The position numbers were made by a program, and so were the translations under genes. A stretch of DNA of 64,000 nt. It comes from Moringa oleifera (lineage: Eukaryota; Streptophyta; Magnoliopsida; Brassicales; Moringaceae). The notes beneath the pieces are model-generated. The model searched no databases. It worked only from the letters and a program-made list of their open reading frames with translations, and was not told where the DNA came from. Each line of letters begins with the position of its first letter. Position 1 is the stretch's first letter. This document shows, one piece after another, positions 13,598-24,530 of the stretch. The stretch spans positions 930,001 to 994,000 of the forward strand of contig JAJFZO010000695.1 in the NCBI GenBank assembly GCA_021397835.1, in the 5' to 3' direction.

Positions 13598-15650
13598 CTA
13601 ATCATCATGTTCAAGATCTTCCTCTTCTTCTTCTGTAGAATAATTTTCAAAATATGGCTCATCTGAAATATTTTCTTCTTCTTCATTAATATCTATTAAT
13701 GTCCCACTTGGATCATTCAAAAATATAAGATGATCATCCGTATCATTCTCAATTTGATGGACATCTCTCTCATCATCTTCAAAAAGCGCATCTTGGCTTG
13801 ATCCACATGTCAAATTAGAGTCTGAAAGTTCAATAACAGATCTAGCCTATATCTTGCAAACAGCCTACTAATCACGCTTATTGCGCTTTAAACTTGGGTA
13901 AAGAACATAATAAACTTGAGCTACATATAAAGCTAACACAAATAGTTCATACTTATTTAATCTCTTTGTGTGATTCACATCACCACATTATATGATTTAC
14001 GTACTTTTGTGCTCATATTCGGTGTAGAATCAAATCATTCACACTTGAATAAAATAGTTCTTTTGATTGGTAACGCAGGATATTCTAATTGTAACACTTT
14101 CATGAATATACCGAAATAGTCACTTTCATCTGTGTTATAATTGGACCCTTTAATACAGACTCTGCTATTCATTGCAGCTTTATCTGAACCATATTTTTTA
14201 GTGTAAAATTTGTACCCATTGACATAGTAACCTTGGTATGATTTCACCGATCTTAATGAACCCTTTGCAACATCCTTGATAGAATTGCAGTGAACAAAGT
14301 TTAGTGGATCATGAACCTGTAAGTATTAGAAAATGAATCATTTAACTACACTAACCAAAAATGATTTAACCAAACAAGAAATTAGATTAGAAAGACGCAC
14401 GTATAGATTAAATCAACTAGAAAAATAAAGCTTCAGATGAGTGTTGACCTCACGATTAGTTATGCATGGACAATGTTCACATAATTGAGAAATATAAATT
14501 CTACAAAATGTTAGCATGAAAAATGACGATCATTATCAAAGAACATTTTTAGTGTGAGAATGGCTATGTCAATTGCTATGATTAAGTTATCAAATACGTA
14601 CTTTATGAATGGTTCGACCTCAAGCAATTCAACAAAACATGTGTATGTGCGGCTTGATATTCTTCCTCTGTCAAGTACCTAGATTTTTCCTTTCTAAATG
14701 ATTGACCATGATGTTTAAAGATCGAGATATTTTCTTCATGCTCTTTCGGCTCATAATCAACAGCATCATTCCGTGACAATTTTTGATATCATGTGTTAAC
14801 ATGTGGCTCGAAGTAATATGAGTAAAACGATGATGCTTCTTTAATCAAATATGCATTGCATATCGAGCTTTCCACTTTGCTTTATTATTAATGTTATTTT
14901 TCAATTTTCGTAAGTACCTATGATGATAATTAAGGATAATCAAATAATTAACATGTACAATGACATATTTATTACATAAAGTAAAGATTAGCACCTTTCA
15001 AATAGATACATCCATTCACACTGCACTGGACCAGCTATCTTTACTTCATAAGCCAAGTGTACTGAAAGATGTTCCATTGAGTTAAAAAAGCTTGGAGGAA
15101 ATATACGCTTGTGTTTACATAAAAATTATAGGAATTTCATTCTCAAGTCGTTTCATATCTTCACTTTGAATGGTAGTTGACGTAAGTTCTTTAGAAAAAA
15201 AAAAGACTCAACTCTGTTAATGCGTGCCACACATTAGTAGGCGATGGGTAGTAATCGTTGATGAAAACATGATAGTCATAACTTTTTATCACCAACAGCT
15301 TCTATTTTGTCATATCCACACACCTTACCGTGTTTGATACATATTCATCAGAAAATCTCAGATTTTTCATCCACTCACACAATGCTTCTCTACTAGTTTT
15401 GTCAAGGCTGTAACAAACTTTAGGGTATTTTTCAGTGGTCATATTTCTCGCTAACTCAAGGCGTTTACAAAATGCTTTCAAGTCTTCCCTTGACTTTGTA
15501 TTATCCTTTTGTCTTTCCTTTTACATTCATGACTGTGTTGAATCCATTATCAAACATATTTTTCTCTATATGTATGACATCAAGATTATGTCGTATTATG
15601 TTGCTACACTAATAAGGTAAATCCCAAAATATGCTTCGTTTCGTCCAACC
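13598..15650 (-). pseudogene. CACTA-1 TNP2-like transposase remnant (C-terminal two thirds)
   Basis: Reading the minus strand from 15650, the fragments DSTQS.M.KERQKDNTKSREDLK, then RIFPPSFFNSMEHLSVHLAY with EVKIAGPVQCEWMYLFER (about 15115-14997) are the TNP2 C-terminus and DUF4218. Near 14930-14620 lie YEPKEHEENISIFKHHGQ and YLTEEEYQAAHTHVLLNC. At 14247-14035 is a DUF4216-like block ending PIKRTILFKCE. At 13813-13598 is an acidic tail (EEEEEDLEHDD). The N-terminal Transpos_assoc zinc region and most of the catalytic domain are missing upstream of 15650, where the GC-rich array begins. Many stops; not functional. Confidence 0.8.
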
Positions 15651-15654
15651 GCAC

Positions 15655-17230
15655 GTCCATGGTAGCCATGGCTACCACCTTAGAAGGCCATAACTACCAC
15701 CTTCGAAGGCCATGGCAGCCACCTTGGAGGCCATTATGGCCACGCATGGACATTTTGGCTGCAGGCATGGCTGCCTTTGTGGCCATGCATGGATGCTTTG
15801 GTGGCGGCCATGGTTGCCTTTACAGCCATGCATGGAGGCTTTTAGGGCAGCCATGGCTGCCTTCTTGGTCATGTATGAAGGCTTTCGTGGCAGCCATGGT
15901 TGTCTTCACTGTCACGGCGACCATGGCTGCCACCTTTAGAGGCCATGGCAGCCACCTTGGAGGCCATTGCGGCCATGCATGGACACTTTGACGGCAGGCA
16001 TGGCAGCCTTTATAGTCATGCATGGACGCTTTGGCGGCAAGCATGATTGCCTTTGTAGCCATGCATGGACGCTTTGGTGGCGGCCATGGCTACCTTCATA
16101 GCCATGCATGGAGGCTTTTAGGGTAGCTATGGCTGCCTTCTTGGCCATGTATGGAGGCTTTCGTGGTAGCCATGGCTGCCTTCACTGTTACAACAGCCAT
16201 CACTACCGAAGGCCATGGCTCCCACCTTCGAAGGCCATGGCTGCCACCTTGGAGGTCATGGCTGCCACCTTCAAAGGCCATGGTTGCCATCTTTGAGGCC
16301 ATTGCAGCCATGCAGGGACGCTTTGATGGTAGGCATGGCTGTAGGCATGGCTGCCTTTGCGACCATGCATGGATGCTTTGGCGGCGGCCATGGCTACCTT
16401 CACAGCCATGCATGAAGGCTTTTGGGGTGGCCATGGCTGCCTTCACGGCCATGCATGGAGGCTTTTGCGGCAGCCATGGCTGCCACTTTCGAAAGCCATG
16501 GCTGCCACCTTCAGGGGCCATGGCAGTCGCCTTTGAAGGCCATGGCTACCTTCGTGGGCTCCCGTGGCTGCCTTCATGGGCGGTTATGGCTACCTCCATG
16601 GGCGCCATGGCTGCCTTCGTACGTTGGCTCCCGTTTTTACCTTTGTTAGTGCCATGGTTGCCTTCGTGGGCGGCCGTGACTGCCTTCGTGGGCATCATGG
16701 CTGCCTTCATGGGCGACCCCCTCGTGGCAGTCGTGGCTGCCTTCGTAGGCCACATGGCTGCCTTCGTGGGTCGTCGTTGCCTTTATAGGCACCATCGCTG
16801 CCTCTTTCGTAGCCATGGCAGCCACCTTCGAAGGCCATACCTACTTTTACGGCCATGGCTGCTACCTTCGAATGCCATGGCTTCCTCCTTTATGGCCATC
16901 GCAGTCACCTTCGAAAGTCATGCATGGTCACCATGCAACACCCATGCATGGCCACCTTTGAATTATGGCAGCAAGAGCACGACCATGCATGGCTGGGCAC
17001 CTTGGAAGGCCTAGTAGCCACCTTACTTCTGAGGCACTCATGCATGGCTGCCTTCGAAGGCAGCAAGCTGGTGGCCACCTTGCTTTAGTGGTGGCCATGC
17101 ATTGCTGCCTTCCAAGGTGGCATGCTCGTGGCCAGCTTGCTTCTACGGCACCATGCATGGCTGCCTTCGAAGGCAGGAAGCTTGTGGCCTTTGCGATTGC
17201 CCATAGGGTGGTCGCTAGGCTGCATTGCCT
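15655..17230. repeat. GC-rich higher-order tandem array with 43-bp CATGCATG units
   Basis: About 1.57 kb of GC-rich sequence sits inside an otherwise AT-rich transposon. It is composed of variants of GCCATGGCTGCC, GCCACCTTGGAGGCC and GCCATGCATGGAYGCTTTGG. The palindrome CATGCATG occurs 14 times (starts 15784, 15827, 15974, 16017, 16060, 16103, 16364, 16407, 16450, 16919, 16943, 16984, 17039, 17152). Three runs are spaced exactly 43 bp apart. A larger unit beginning GGCAGCCACCTTGG recurs at 15714, 15947 and (diverged) 16282. The last third degrades into looser repeats. Long ORFs (up to 287 codons at 16151-17014) in several frames and both strands are consequences of the repeat. Its origin is unknown to me. 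Confidence 0.85.
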
Positions 17231-17329
17231 AAATAGCGGCTGAAACCTTATAGTCATTAGATCTTTGATTAGCTACTGATTAAAATTCGATCGTTAATCA
17301 ATTGTTAAGTTAATTAAAAATTTAAATTA

Positions 17330-17519
17330 ATTAATTAAAAATAAATTTAGTGACGAAGATAGCGTCTATCGCTAACGTTTGTCGCTAATTTATCATTATT
17401 CCATCGCTATGATAAAATTTTTATTCTGTAATAAATTTGTCGTTATTCTGTCATTATTTAGCGACTGATAAGATCAGTCGCTATATTGTGTAGCTATTTT
17501 TTTAAATTTTTTTGTAGTG
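17330..17519. repeat. CACTA-1 right subterminal repeats and terminal inverted repeat
   Basis: Motifs TAGTGACGAAG, ATCGCTAACG, TTTGTCGCTAATT and TTTAGCGACTGAT mirror the left subterminal block. The end TTTTTTTGTAGTG is the reverse complement of the left terminus apart from its first base. Confidence 0.8.
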
Positions 17520-17522
17520 ATT

Positions 17523-18480
17523 ATTCATTAAAGGTAACGAAGTATGTGTTTGATTCCATTCCAATATCTTTGTGTTATAGATGAACTATATCTTACTAAC
17601 AAATTTACTAAAAAAAAGCTATATCATGTTGTATATTATTTGTAAGATACATTAGTGTATTGATTGCACTAAGATATGGTACTTCAGGATCTAACATTTC
17701 TTCACCATTTTCTCGAGATTAAAATATATATATATATATATATATTTACCTCGAGTGATCTAACAACCATTGGGGTACTTAATGGATGTACTTTATCCAT
17801 ATGAAATCACTTTAAGACCTTTTTTGTGTAAGTAAATTGGTGAATAAGTAGTCTATTTGCTAGATGCTTGACTTGTAAGCTAAGATAAAACTTTATCTTT
17901 CCTAAGTCTCTCATCTCAAATTCTTGTTTTAAATAATTTACTACATTTAAAATTTCATCAAGGATACTCATAATAGTTATGCTATGAACATATACTATGA
18001 TTATATCAAACTAAAATATTAGACTTTTTTATAAAAAACACATGAAAAAATACAATCATGCATCTAGATTATTTAAACCTATATAAAGACTTTCGTAATT
18101 TAACGAAATACATTTTTCGAGAACTTGAATTACATGTTTTAAGCATTTTAAATCTTTCAAGGATTTTTATATAAATATTACTATCAAGTGAACCATATAA
18201 ATAAGCTGCAGCCACATCCATAAGACACATCTTCAGATTTTCACAAATTGATAGACTAATAAAAAATCTTAGTGTTATTTCATCGACCACATGAGAATAT
18301 ATCTCTTTGTAATTAATTCCAAGTCTTTGTAAAAAACCTTGTGTAATAAGTCGTGCTTATAACTTACAATCTCAATCTTCTCATTTCGCTTTTGTACGAA
18401 CACTCATTTGTATCCCATTAATTTTATACCCTTTGGTGTTTGGATTACTGGTCCAAATACTTCACATTTCGTGAGTGAGT
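17523..18480 (-). pseudogene. copia-1 reverse transcriptase remnant
   Basis: Minus strand from about 18480: FGPVIQTPKGIKLMGYKWVF, then FFISLSICENLKMCLMDVAA, AYLYGSLDSNIYIKILERFK, VKLRKSLYRFK and, nearer 17850, FEMRDLGKIKFYLSLQVKHL. These are the copia RVT_2 blocks in correct order. The YVDD catalytic box region (about 17970-17990) reads IIVYVHSI, so it is degraded. The sequence runs into the RNase H part split by CACTA-1. Confidence 0.85.
17723..17746. repeat. (TA)n microsatellite
   Basis: About eleven TA dinucleotides within the copia-1 polymerase remnant. Confidence 0.85.
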
Positions 18481-18849
18481 CTAACTTAGTTTAAATTATG
18501 CCTTTTTATATTAACCAGTCATGTTTACATTAACATTCTTCAATATTTTTTGGTTCAAGCTCTTCATTTTTTCTTATAACATTTGACGATATAGTATGTA
18601 CAAAAATGTTGTTGACAACAATATCTTTTCGATTCCATCTTGTTTAAGTATTGGCATAATTTATTGAAACCTCAATATTTTCATTATGATCAGGTACTTG
18701 AACATCCTTTTGGATTTTACGTTGCTAATAACTTTATTTAGTACATCTTTTTCTTTAATTGAAATATTTTGATTAATAACTCTTCATCTCTTTTAAGAAT
18801 TTTTATCTTTTAAACCAATTGATCTGCCTCATTTTAAATATTAATAGCA

Positions 18850-20850
18850 TCATTAAAAGGCTCATTGCATTCCCCATCTTATGTAAGAAAATCTGTGACA
18901 TCTAAATGTGTTATGTTTATCTTGTCACATTCATGATCATCAATGATATGTCAAGTTTGCCTCTATATTTTTTTTTCTTTTTGAAAAGCTTAATACAGAT
19001 TAATCAAATGTTTAGTCTTATGATAACTATGAGACTATTTTCCTTTCATTCCACATCAATAACATGAAGTCTTCATAAAATGATGTTGTGAGAATTTTCC
19101 ATTTTTTAGCTTTTCATCACTATATCTAATTTTCTTAAAGGTGAGCAAATTATTACTAGGTCTACCATATTTGCGAAAATTATTTCGACTCTTACCCCTT
19201 CTCTGTCTTCTTCCCCAACCACAACCACGACCTCGATGATGATTATTAGTTGTTATATCATTTCCTAAAGGAAATGATGTAAAACTAGTTGAATGAGATT
19301 GATGATTTTTCATCAAAAATTTATTGTTTTGCTTAGTCACAATGAGACATGTAATTAACTCAAAATAATTTTTAATCTCACATACTCGATATTATTACTA
19401 CAAGAGCACATTCGAGTCATGAAAAGTAGAGAATATTTTCTTTAATATATCATCTTTTATAATTTTCTCTCTATATGACATAAGCTGAGAAGTAATATGG
19501 AATAATTCAAAGACATATTCACTCATTATTATATAATCTTGTAAAAGTAGATATTGTCAATCAAAGTGAGCTTTTGGGAGAATCATGGTCTTATGGTAAT
19601 CATATCGCTCTTTCAAGCCACATCATAGATCAAGGAGATCTTTTACTGTAAGATATTCAAATTTTAATCCCTCATGAAGATGATGGCAAATAAAATCATG
19701 GTCTTGACACAAATCTTAATTAGATGTATTATTATTTTCTTTGATGATGTCTTCAAGACCCACAACATCCAAGTGTATTTCAACATCTAATCGCCATAAT
19801 AAATAATTATATCTAAATGTCAAGAGTTATAAATTTAAGTGTTATGAGATTTACCATGACGAATCTAACATATCCAACATAACTTATATTAACATGGTCA
19901 CAAAAATATATGCTTGAATAGATAATATATAAAGGTTAAAGTTTCATTCAATATGTAATGGTAAAAGAAAATAAAAAATATTTTCAAATATATTCTAGTG
20001 AATTAAAATAACATGATATGTAAAACATAATATGAATAAGATAATCAAAATATGTAATATATAATATATAAAAATGAACGTTAGTAATTGTTGTATCCAT
20101 AATAATAACAAATTTTATTGCAGTAGTGTATAACCATAATAAAAAACCTAAAAAGCATATTTCAAATCAATTAAATAGGTAAATAAATATATAATTGATC
20201 ATAAAACCTTAAATAATAATATAATACAAAAATAAATCTATAGTTGAGAGATTAAGATAACATAGAAATAATAGATATATATGATCTTAATTTTGTAAGT
20301 ATTCTTACTAAAATAATCAACTATATAATGATAATAAAAGGAGCACAAATAATAAATTATAAGAATTAAAATACCGTGCTAATATATCAACTTTAAAATG
20401 ATAAAGACAAGTGTTAAACAATGACATAATAACCGTATTATTACAATAATCTAGCATATCAATCTTTAAAAGGTAATAAAAATAAACTAAAAATTATTAA
20501 CTCATTATGAAATGAATAAGAACACGCAGCAATTTTATATGAATTTTAGCATATACCTAATAAAAAATATGGAAAGCAAAGCTAAATATATAAAAGAGAA
20601 GGATAAAAATATTAAAGTCTAAAACAGCGACAATTATGTGAAATGTTAGTGCCAAGAAAGAAGTTCTTTAAGCATCCAACCGATATTGTACGTCTAGAGA
20701 ATCAAATATAAAAACAACATGAAACATGTATAGCATCAAGTAATAATTTGAAAATTGCATTAAGAATGATATCATTAATCACCAAGATGTATTTTCAATA
20801 TCAAAACGAACTATAATAAACAGTTGATAACTAGTAAAAGAATATTACCT
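18850..20850 (-). pseudogene. copia-1 gag remnant
   Basis: Near 19760-19560 the minus strand gives LKFEYLTVKDLL and LKERYDYHKTMILPKAHFD, the copia gag (UBN2-type) core. At 19340-19056, NNKFLMKNHQSHSTSFTSFP is followed by an Arg/Gly-rich tract. CGMKG... near 19030 is the start of a zinc knuckle. Reverse transcriptase motifs follow by 18480, leaving no room for protease and integrase. The region 19800-20850 upstream is AT-rich and too eroded to read. Confidence 0.75.
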
Positions 20851-20891
20851 CAATTATGATTCGAAAAATGAGTGAATTCGTATTGATAACA

Positions 20892-21244
20892 TGTTATGAA
20901 ATAGAGAAAAGTTATAGAGTAAATAAACTAATACTAAATAGAGAAAGTATAAAGAGAGACTTGCAAAATAAAAATAAAGAAAAGCAATCTTTTTTCATTC
21001 ATCTATGTTTCTTGTTATCAACTTACGACTTTACATCGTCTATTTATTAGCACTTTCATCAATAATAAAAAAAACACAAATTAATGATATCATCAAATGG
21101 TGTAATTAGTATACATTATGGGAAAATGAAAGAGTATGAAAAGGAGAAGAAGTTACGAATGCCAAAAGTTAGTACACAAAGGGATTTCTCCCGAGAATAA
21201 GGGAGATGAATGGATATCCATAAATTAATAATGACATTTATACA
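20892..21244 (-). repeat. copia-1 5' LTR (right copy)
   Basis: This copy starts with TGTTATGAAATAG and ends with TTTATACA, so both TG and CA termini are kept. It is the partner of 10128-10457. The primer-binding site lies just to its left on the plus strand. Confidence 0.75.
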
Positions 21245-21349
21245 AAGTATGGGTTATACTGCTCTAAAAATTCAAAATAGGATTAGTAAAAAACTTCAAT
21301 GAAATTTTTTATATTTAAAATATCTAAAAGTAAGCTTTTATTCAATACT

Positions 21350-21660
21350 TAGTGAAGCATAAAATAATCAGGCTATCACAGTGAGCTGAAACATTCTTAT
21401 TTACTTTATGGGACCAATGGGTTAAAGCCCAAACATTATTTGTCCTTGCCCGAAGGACATACCTAGCCGTGGGTTGTATTCAAAATTAGCCAATGAACAT
21501 TAAATGTAAACTATAGCATCATGTATAACTTAATACTAATGTAAATAGTGACTTTACTATAGATACAGTATGTAGGGTATTGCGTAGTATTAAGCAACTA
21601 TAAAAAATTTATTTAGAGTTGGAAAGCCTTTGTCTTCTACTACACCATCATTTTTTTTTT
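21350..21660 (+). repeat. copia-2 5' LTR and primer-binding site
   Basis: GAAGCATAAAATAATCAGGC to the end near CTACACCATCA matches the split 3' LTR (25952-26010 plus 31868-32118) along its length. Immediately after a T-run, TGGTATCAACAC (21662-21673) matches the initiator-Met tRNA primer-binding site TGGTATCAGAGC with a few changes. Confidence 0.8.
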
Positions 21661-21879
21661 TTGGTATCAACACTATATTAGTCTTTCATTCATAACTTCC
21701 TTTGCAAATTTTGGATCCCACTATCTCATCAAACAACAAAGATTGAACAACCAAAAATTTTTTCATCTTCATTAAGCTTTCAATTTAGCTTTAAGCTAGA
21801 CAGAAATAATTACATCATATAAAAAAAGTAGGTGTTAACTTTAGTTAAGAGATCACAAAATAGAAGGTTTCTACCAGAA

Positions 21880-22960
21880 ACTAACTAATGTCCACCAGCT
21901 ACTGTCTACACAACTGATGAAGAAGGACAAATCAAATCAGAAAACAACCCAGCATACTATGAATGGATTCAGCAAGATTAACGATTAACTAGTTGGTTAA
22001 TGTCCATAATATTAGTGGACACCTAGATCAATGCCAACTATACAACTCAAGGCATTTACTAAGATGTAAAGAGATTACTTGGCACACAAATAATATTTGA
22101 ATATATTCAACTCGAATCCATACTGTACTTAACTAACAAAGGGCCAGCCATAATATTAAGTTACTTCAGTCAACTGAAAGGGATAACAGATAATCTAGTT
22201 ATGACGAGTGGCCTATTTCAAATCTCAAATTCATCATAGCATTACTTACTAGAATTAGGAAAAAGCATAATGCAGTTTTAATCAACATCCAACTAGAACA
22301 AATGAATTATCTCTATAAAAAATTTGAGCCTTGTTTCTCAGTAATAAATAAAGGTTAGAACAATACAACTAAGAAGCGCTCAATGTTGTCAATCCTACTG
22401 CTAATATGGTATTCACAAAAAGCAATAGAAACCATAACACTTAGAGAAATAATAGTAACATTTGCAAATACAGTAGGGGAAAAGTTAAACCTCGTGGAAG
22501 AGGAAGAAGTAATGCCAAACTACTTGTCAAATCTGCATCAAATAGGGTCATCATACAGTAGTAGACTACTGATATAGGTTTAAGGAATTCTTCCAAGCAT
22601 CAAATAACACCTCAAACTCCTACCTTAACAACTCAAATCAGAATGCTCACTTAGGTGACACTGATTTAATAACAGATGTAGGCTGGTATGTAAACAATAA
22701 AGCAATTAGAAACATTACAACTAATCTTAACAATCTATAACTAAAATCATATTACACCACCAAACAAAAAGTAGCAGTTGGAAACAATAAGGCACTCAAC
22801 ATCTCCTATATAGGACACATTAGCTTGCCTACCTATCTAACTAATGTCAATCTACACCTAAATGATATTTTAAGAGTTTCAAAAATATCCAAAAATTTTA
22901 TCAACATTTCAAAACTCATCTTTGATAATACTGTTTTTGTTACTTTTTACGATGGTTGTT
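21880..22960 (+). pseudogene. copia-2 gag remnant
   Basis: The position between the primer-binding site and the pre-integrase domain implies gag. Broken reading frames and no crisp zinc knuckle are visible. An open stretch at 22383-22577 includes LREIIVTFANTVGEKLNLVEE. This is assigned mainly by location. Confidence 0.5.
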
Positions 22961-23124
22961 ATTTTGCGAAAGATTAGGAGACTAAGAGAACTCTATTGAA
23001 AGGATAACTTAAAAATGGCTTATATCATCTACACCCATCAATCACTACCACTTTCATTACTAATGAGTCCCTTCAACCTAGCTCAGAGATAATCAAGGCA
23101 GCCTCTATCAATTCTAGGTCTAGG

Positions 23125-23900
23125 ATGAGTCTAGGTAGTCCACCTCAATATCTCTCTAATATTATGTCCTTAAATGTAGAGTTATGGCATCATCGTTTAA
23201 GTCATCAATCCAATCATATGTTTAGAATTCTAAAAAAATCTTGTACTATTCTTTCTAAAATCAATGCAAACACTTTCTTTCATTTAGCTTGTGCTATTGG
23301 TAGTAGCCATAATTTCCCTTTTAACACCTTCCAACTCCAAGACAACATCACCTTTAGAACTAATTCACATTGACTTTTGTGGTCTATTGCACATCATTTC
23401 TAGAAAAGGCTATAGGTATTACATTCATTTTCTAGATGAGTTTACTAAGCTCACTTGCATTATCCCTTTTGAAGATAAATCTTAAGCATTGCAAGGGTTT
23501 AAGTATTTTTAAACGCAAGCTAAAAATCTAATACTATTATTAAAATAGTTCAAAGTGACCGAAGAGGAGAATATAGGTAATTTATTCCTTATTTACAACA
23601 ATAAGGCATAACTATGAGGCATCCCAACCCATACGTTCATCAACAAAATGGAAAAGCATAAAAAAAAAAACATAAGCACATCATTGAACTAGATTTTGCA
23701 CTACTTTATCAAACATTATTACCATTAGAGTTTTGAGGGGATGCATTCCATACAGTTGCATGTCTAATTAATTGCCTATCCAATCCTGTCCTATCCAACA
23801 TCTTACCATTGAAAAAATTGTTTCATCTTTCACTAGACTATGACTTTCTTAGGACATTTGGATACACACATTACCCACATTTAAGGCCTTATAATTAGGT
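23125..23900 (+). pseudogene. copia-2 GAG-pre-integrase and integrase core remnant
   Basis: LWHHRLSHQSNHMFRILKKS matches the HHCC-containing GAG-pre-integrase domain. After a frame change, PLELIHIDFCGLLHIISRKG and YRYYIHFLDEFTKLTCIIPF match the integrase core (DLWGP...DDFT). The first catalytic Asp is in HIDF and the second in FLDEF. Downstream, decayed text near 23600-23780 continues the domain. Stops and a frame switch around 23370 break it. Confidence 0.85.
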
Positions 23901-24530
23901 CCACTAAATGCATTTTTCTAGGTTACAACACTAGTCATAAAGGCTATAAATACCTTCATCCATATGAAAATGTTTCCATTATTAGGCACGTTCAGTTTCA
24001 TGAAATTGGGTTCCCCTATCCAACCTCATTTCCTAGAACTACTAATTCTTTATCACAATCATCTCCTATTACCTCTACATCCTTCATACCTCATAATAGT
24101 GGCAATAATTGTCTTTAACAAATTCTTTCTAATCCTTTTTTTTCACTCTAAATACCATTTCTGTCACTAATAACCCCTAGCTAATCCTCTCCTTTCATGT
24201 TTACATCTTTTACGTCAAAATCCTTTCAACAACTAAATCTTCCTTCTTCTTCTCTTATAGCCTCATCTAGCTCATGCTACACCTTACATCTCCCACGCAG
24301 GTGCCTAAAACTATTAAACAACCTTGCCATATCATGATAATTAAAGCTCAGGTTAGCATTTTAAACATAAGCTTTTCATAACCACAAAACAAATCGCATA
24401 ACCCATACCTAGTTTAGTCTTTATTGCTTTTGCAAATCCCATTTGGAAATCCTCCTTGCTAGCTAAAACACAAGTCCCTCTACAAAAGAATATATGAGAA
24501 TTATTACTTCCATCATCCAGCAATAATGGT

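Larger units (their letters stand above)
11212..17519 (-). mobile_element. CACTA (En/Spm-like) DNA transposon CACTA-1
   Basis: The element starts TACTACAAAAAAACTCAG (canonical first base C mutated to T) and ends TTTTTTTGTAGTG. It is flanked by the 3-bp duplication ATT (11209-11211 and 17520-17522), as expected for CACTA transposons. Removing it restores the copia RNase H reading order, which independently confirms both borders. Subterminal regions on both sides are packed with variants of TTTAGCGACAGATT and its complement. Inside, on the minus strand, lie remnants of the TNP2-type transposase followed by a second ORF of the Transposase_24 type. The N-terminal part of the transposase is not visible; its place holds a GC-rich tandem array. 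The element is non-autonomous now. Confidence 0.92.
10128..21244 (-). mobile_element. Degenerate Ty1/copia LTR retrotransposon (copia-1), split by a CACTA element
   Basis: The two ends, about 10128-10457 and 20892-21244, are diverged copies of one LTR. Reading the minus strand, the order is 5' LTR, a weak primer-binding site (plus-strand CGTATTGATAACATG at about 20879-20893, the position of TGGTATCAGAGC in intact relatives), gag, reverse transcriptase, RNase H, 3' LTR. Protease and integrase are not recognisable, so they were probably deleted. The RNase H sequence stops at 11208 and resumes after 17522, with the CACTA element between. Candidate 5-bp target duplications are AAGTC on the left and AAGTA on the right. 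Stops throughout and strong LTR divergence indicate an old insertion. Confidence 0.85.

Noticed and set aside
16151..17014. 287-codon open reading frame in the GC-rich array
   Set aside because: Open frames occur in several phases and on both strands because the repeat unit lacks stops; the product is Met/Ala/Gly/Cys-rich with no domain. Treated as a repeat artefact.
15660..17230. CRISPR-like spacing of short repeats
   Set aside because: The sequence between repeats is itself repeated, the repeat is a 43-bp tandem unit, and the context is a plant CACTA transposon; no cas gene.
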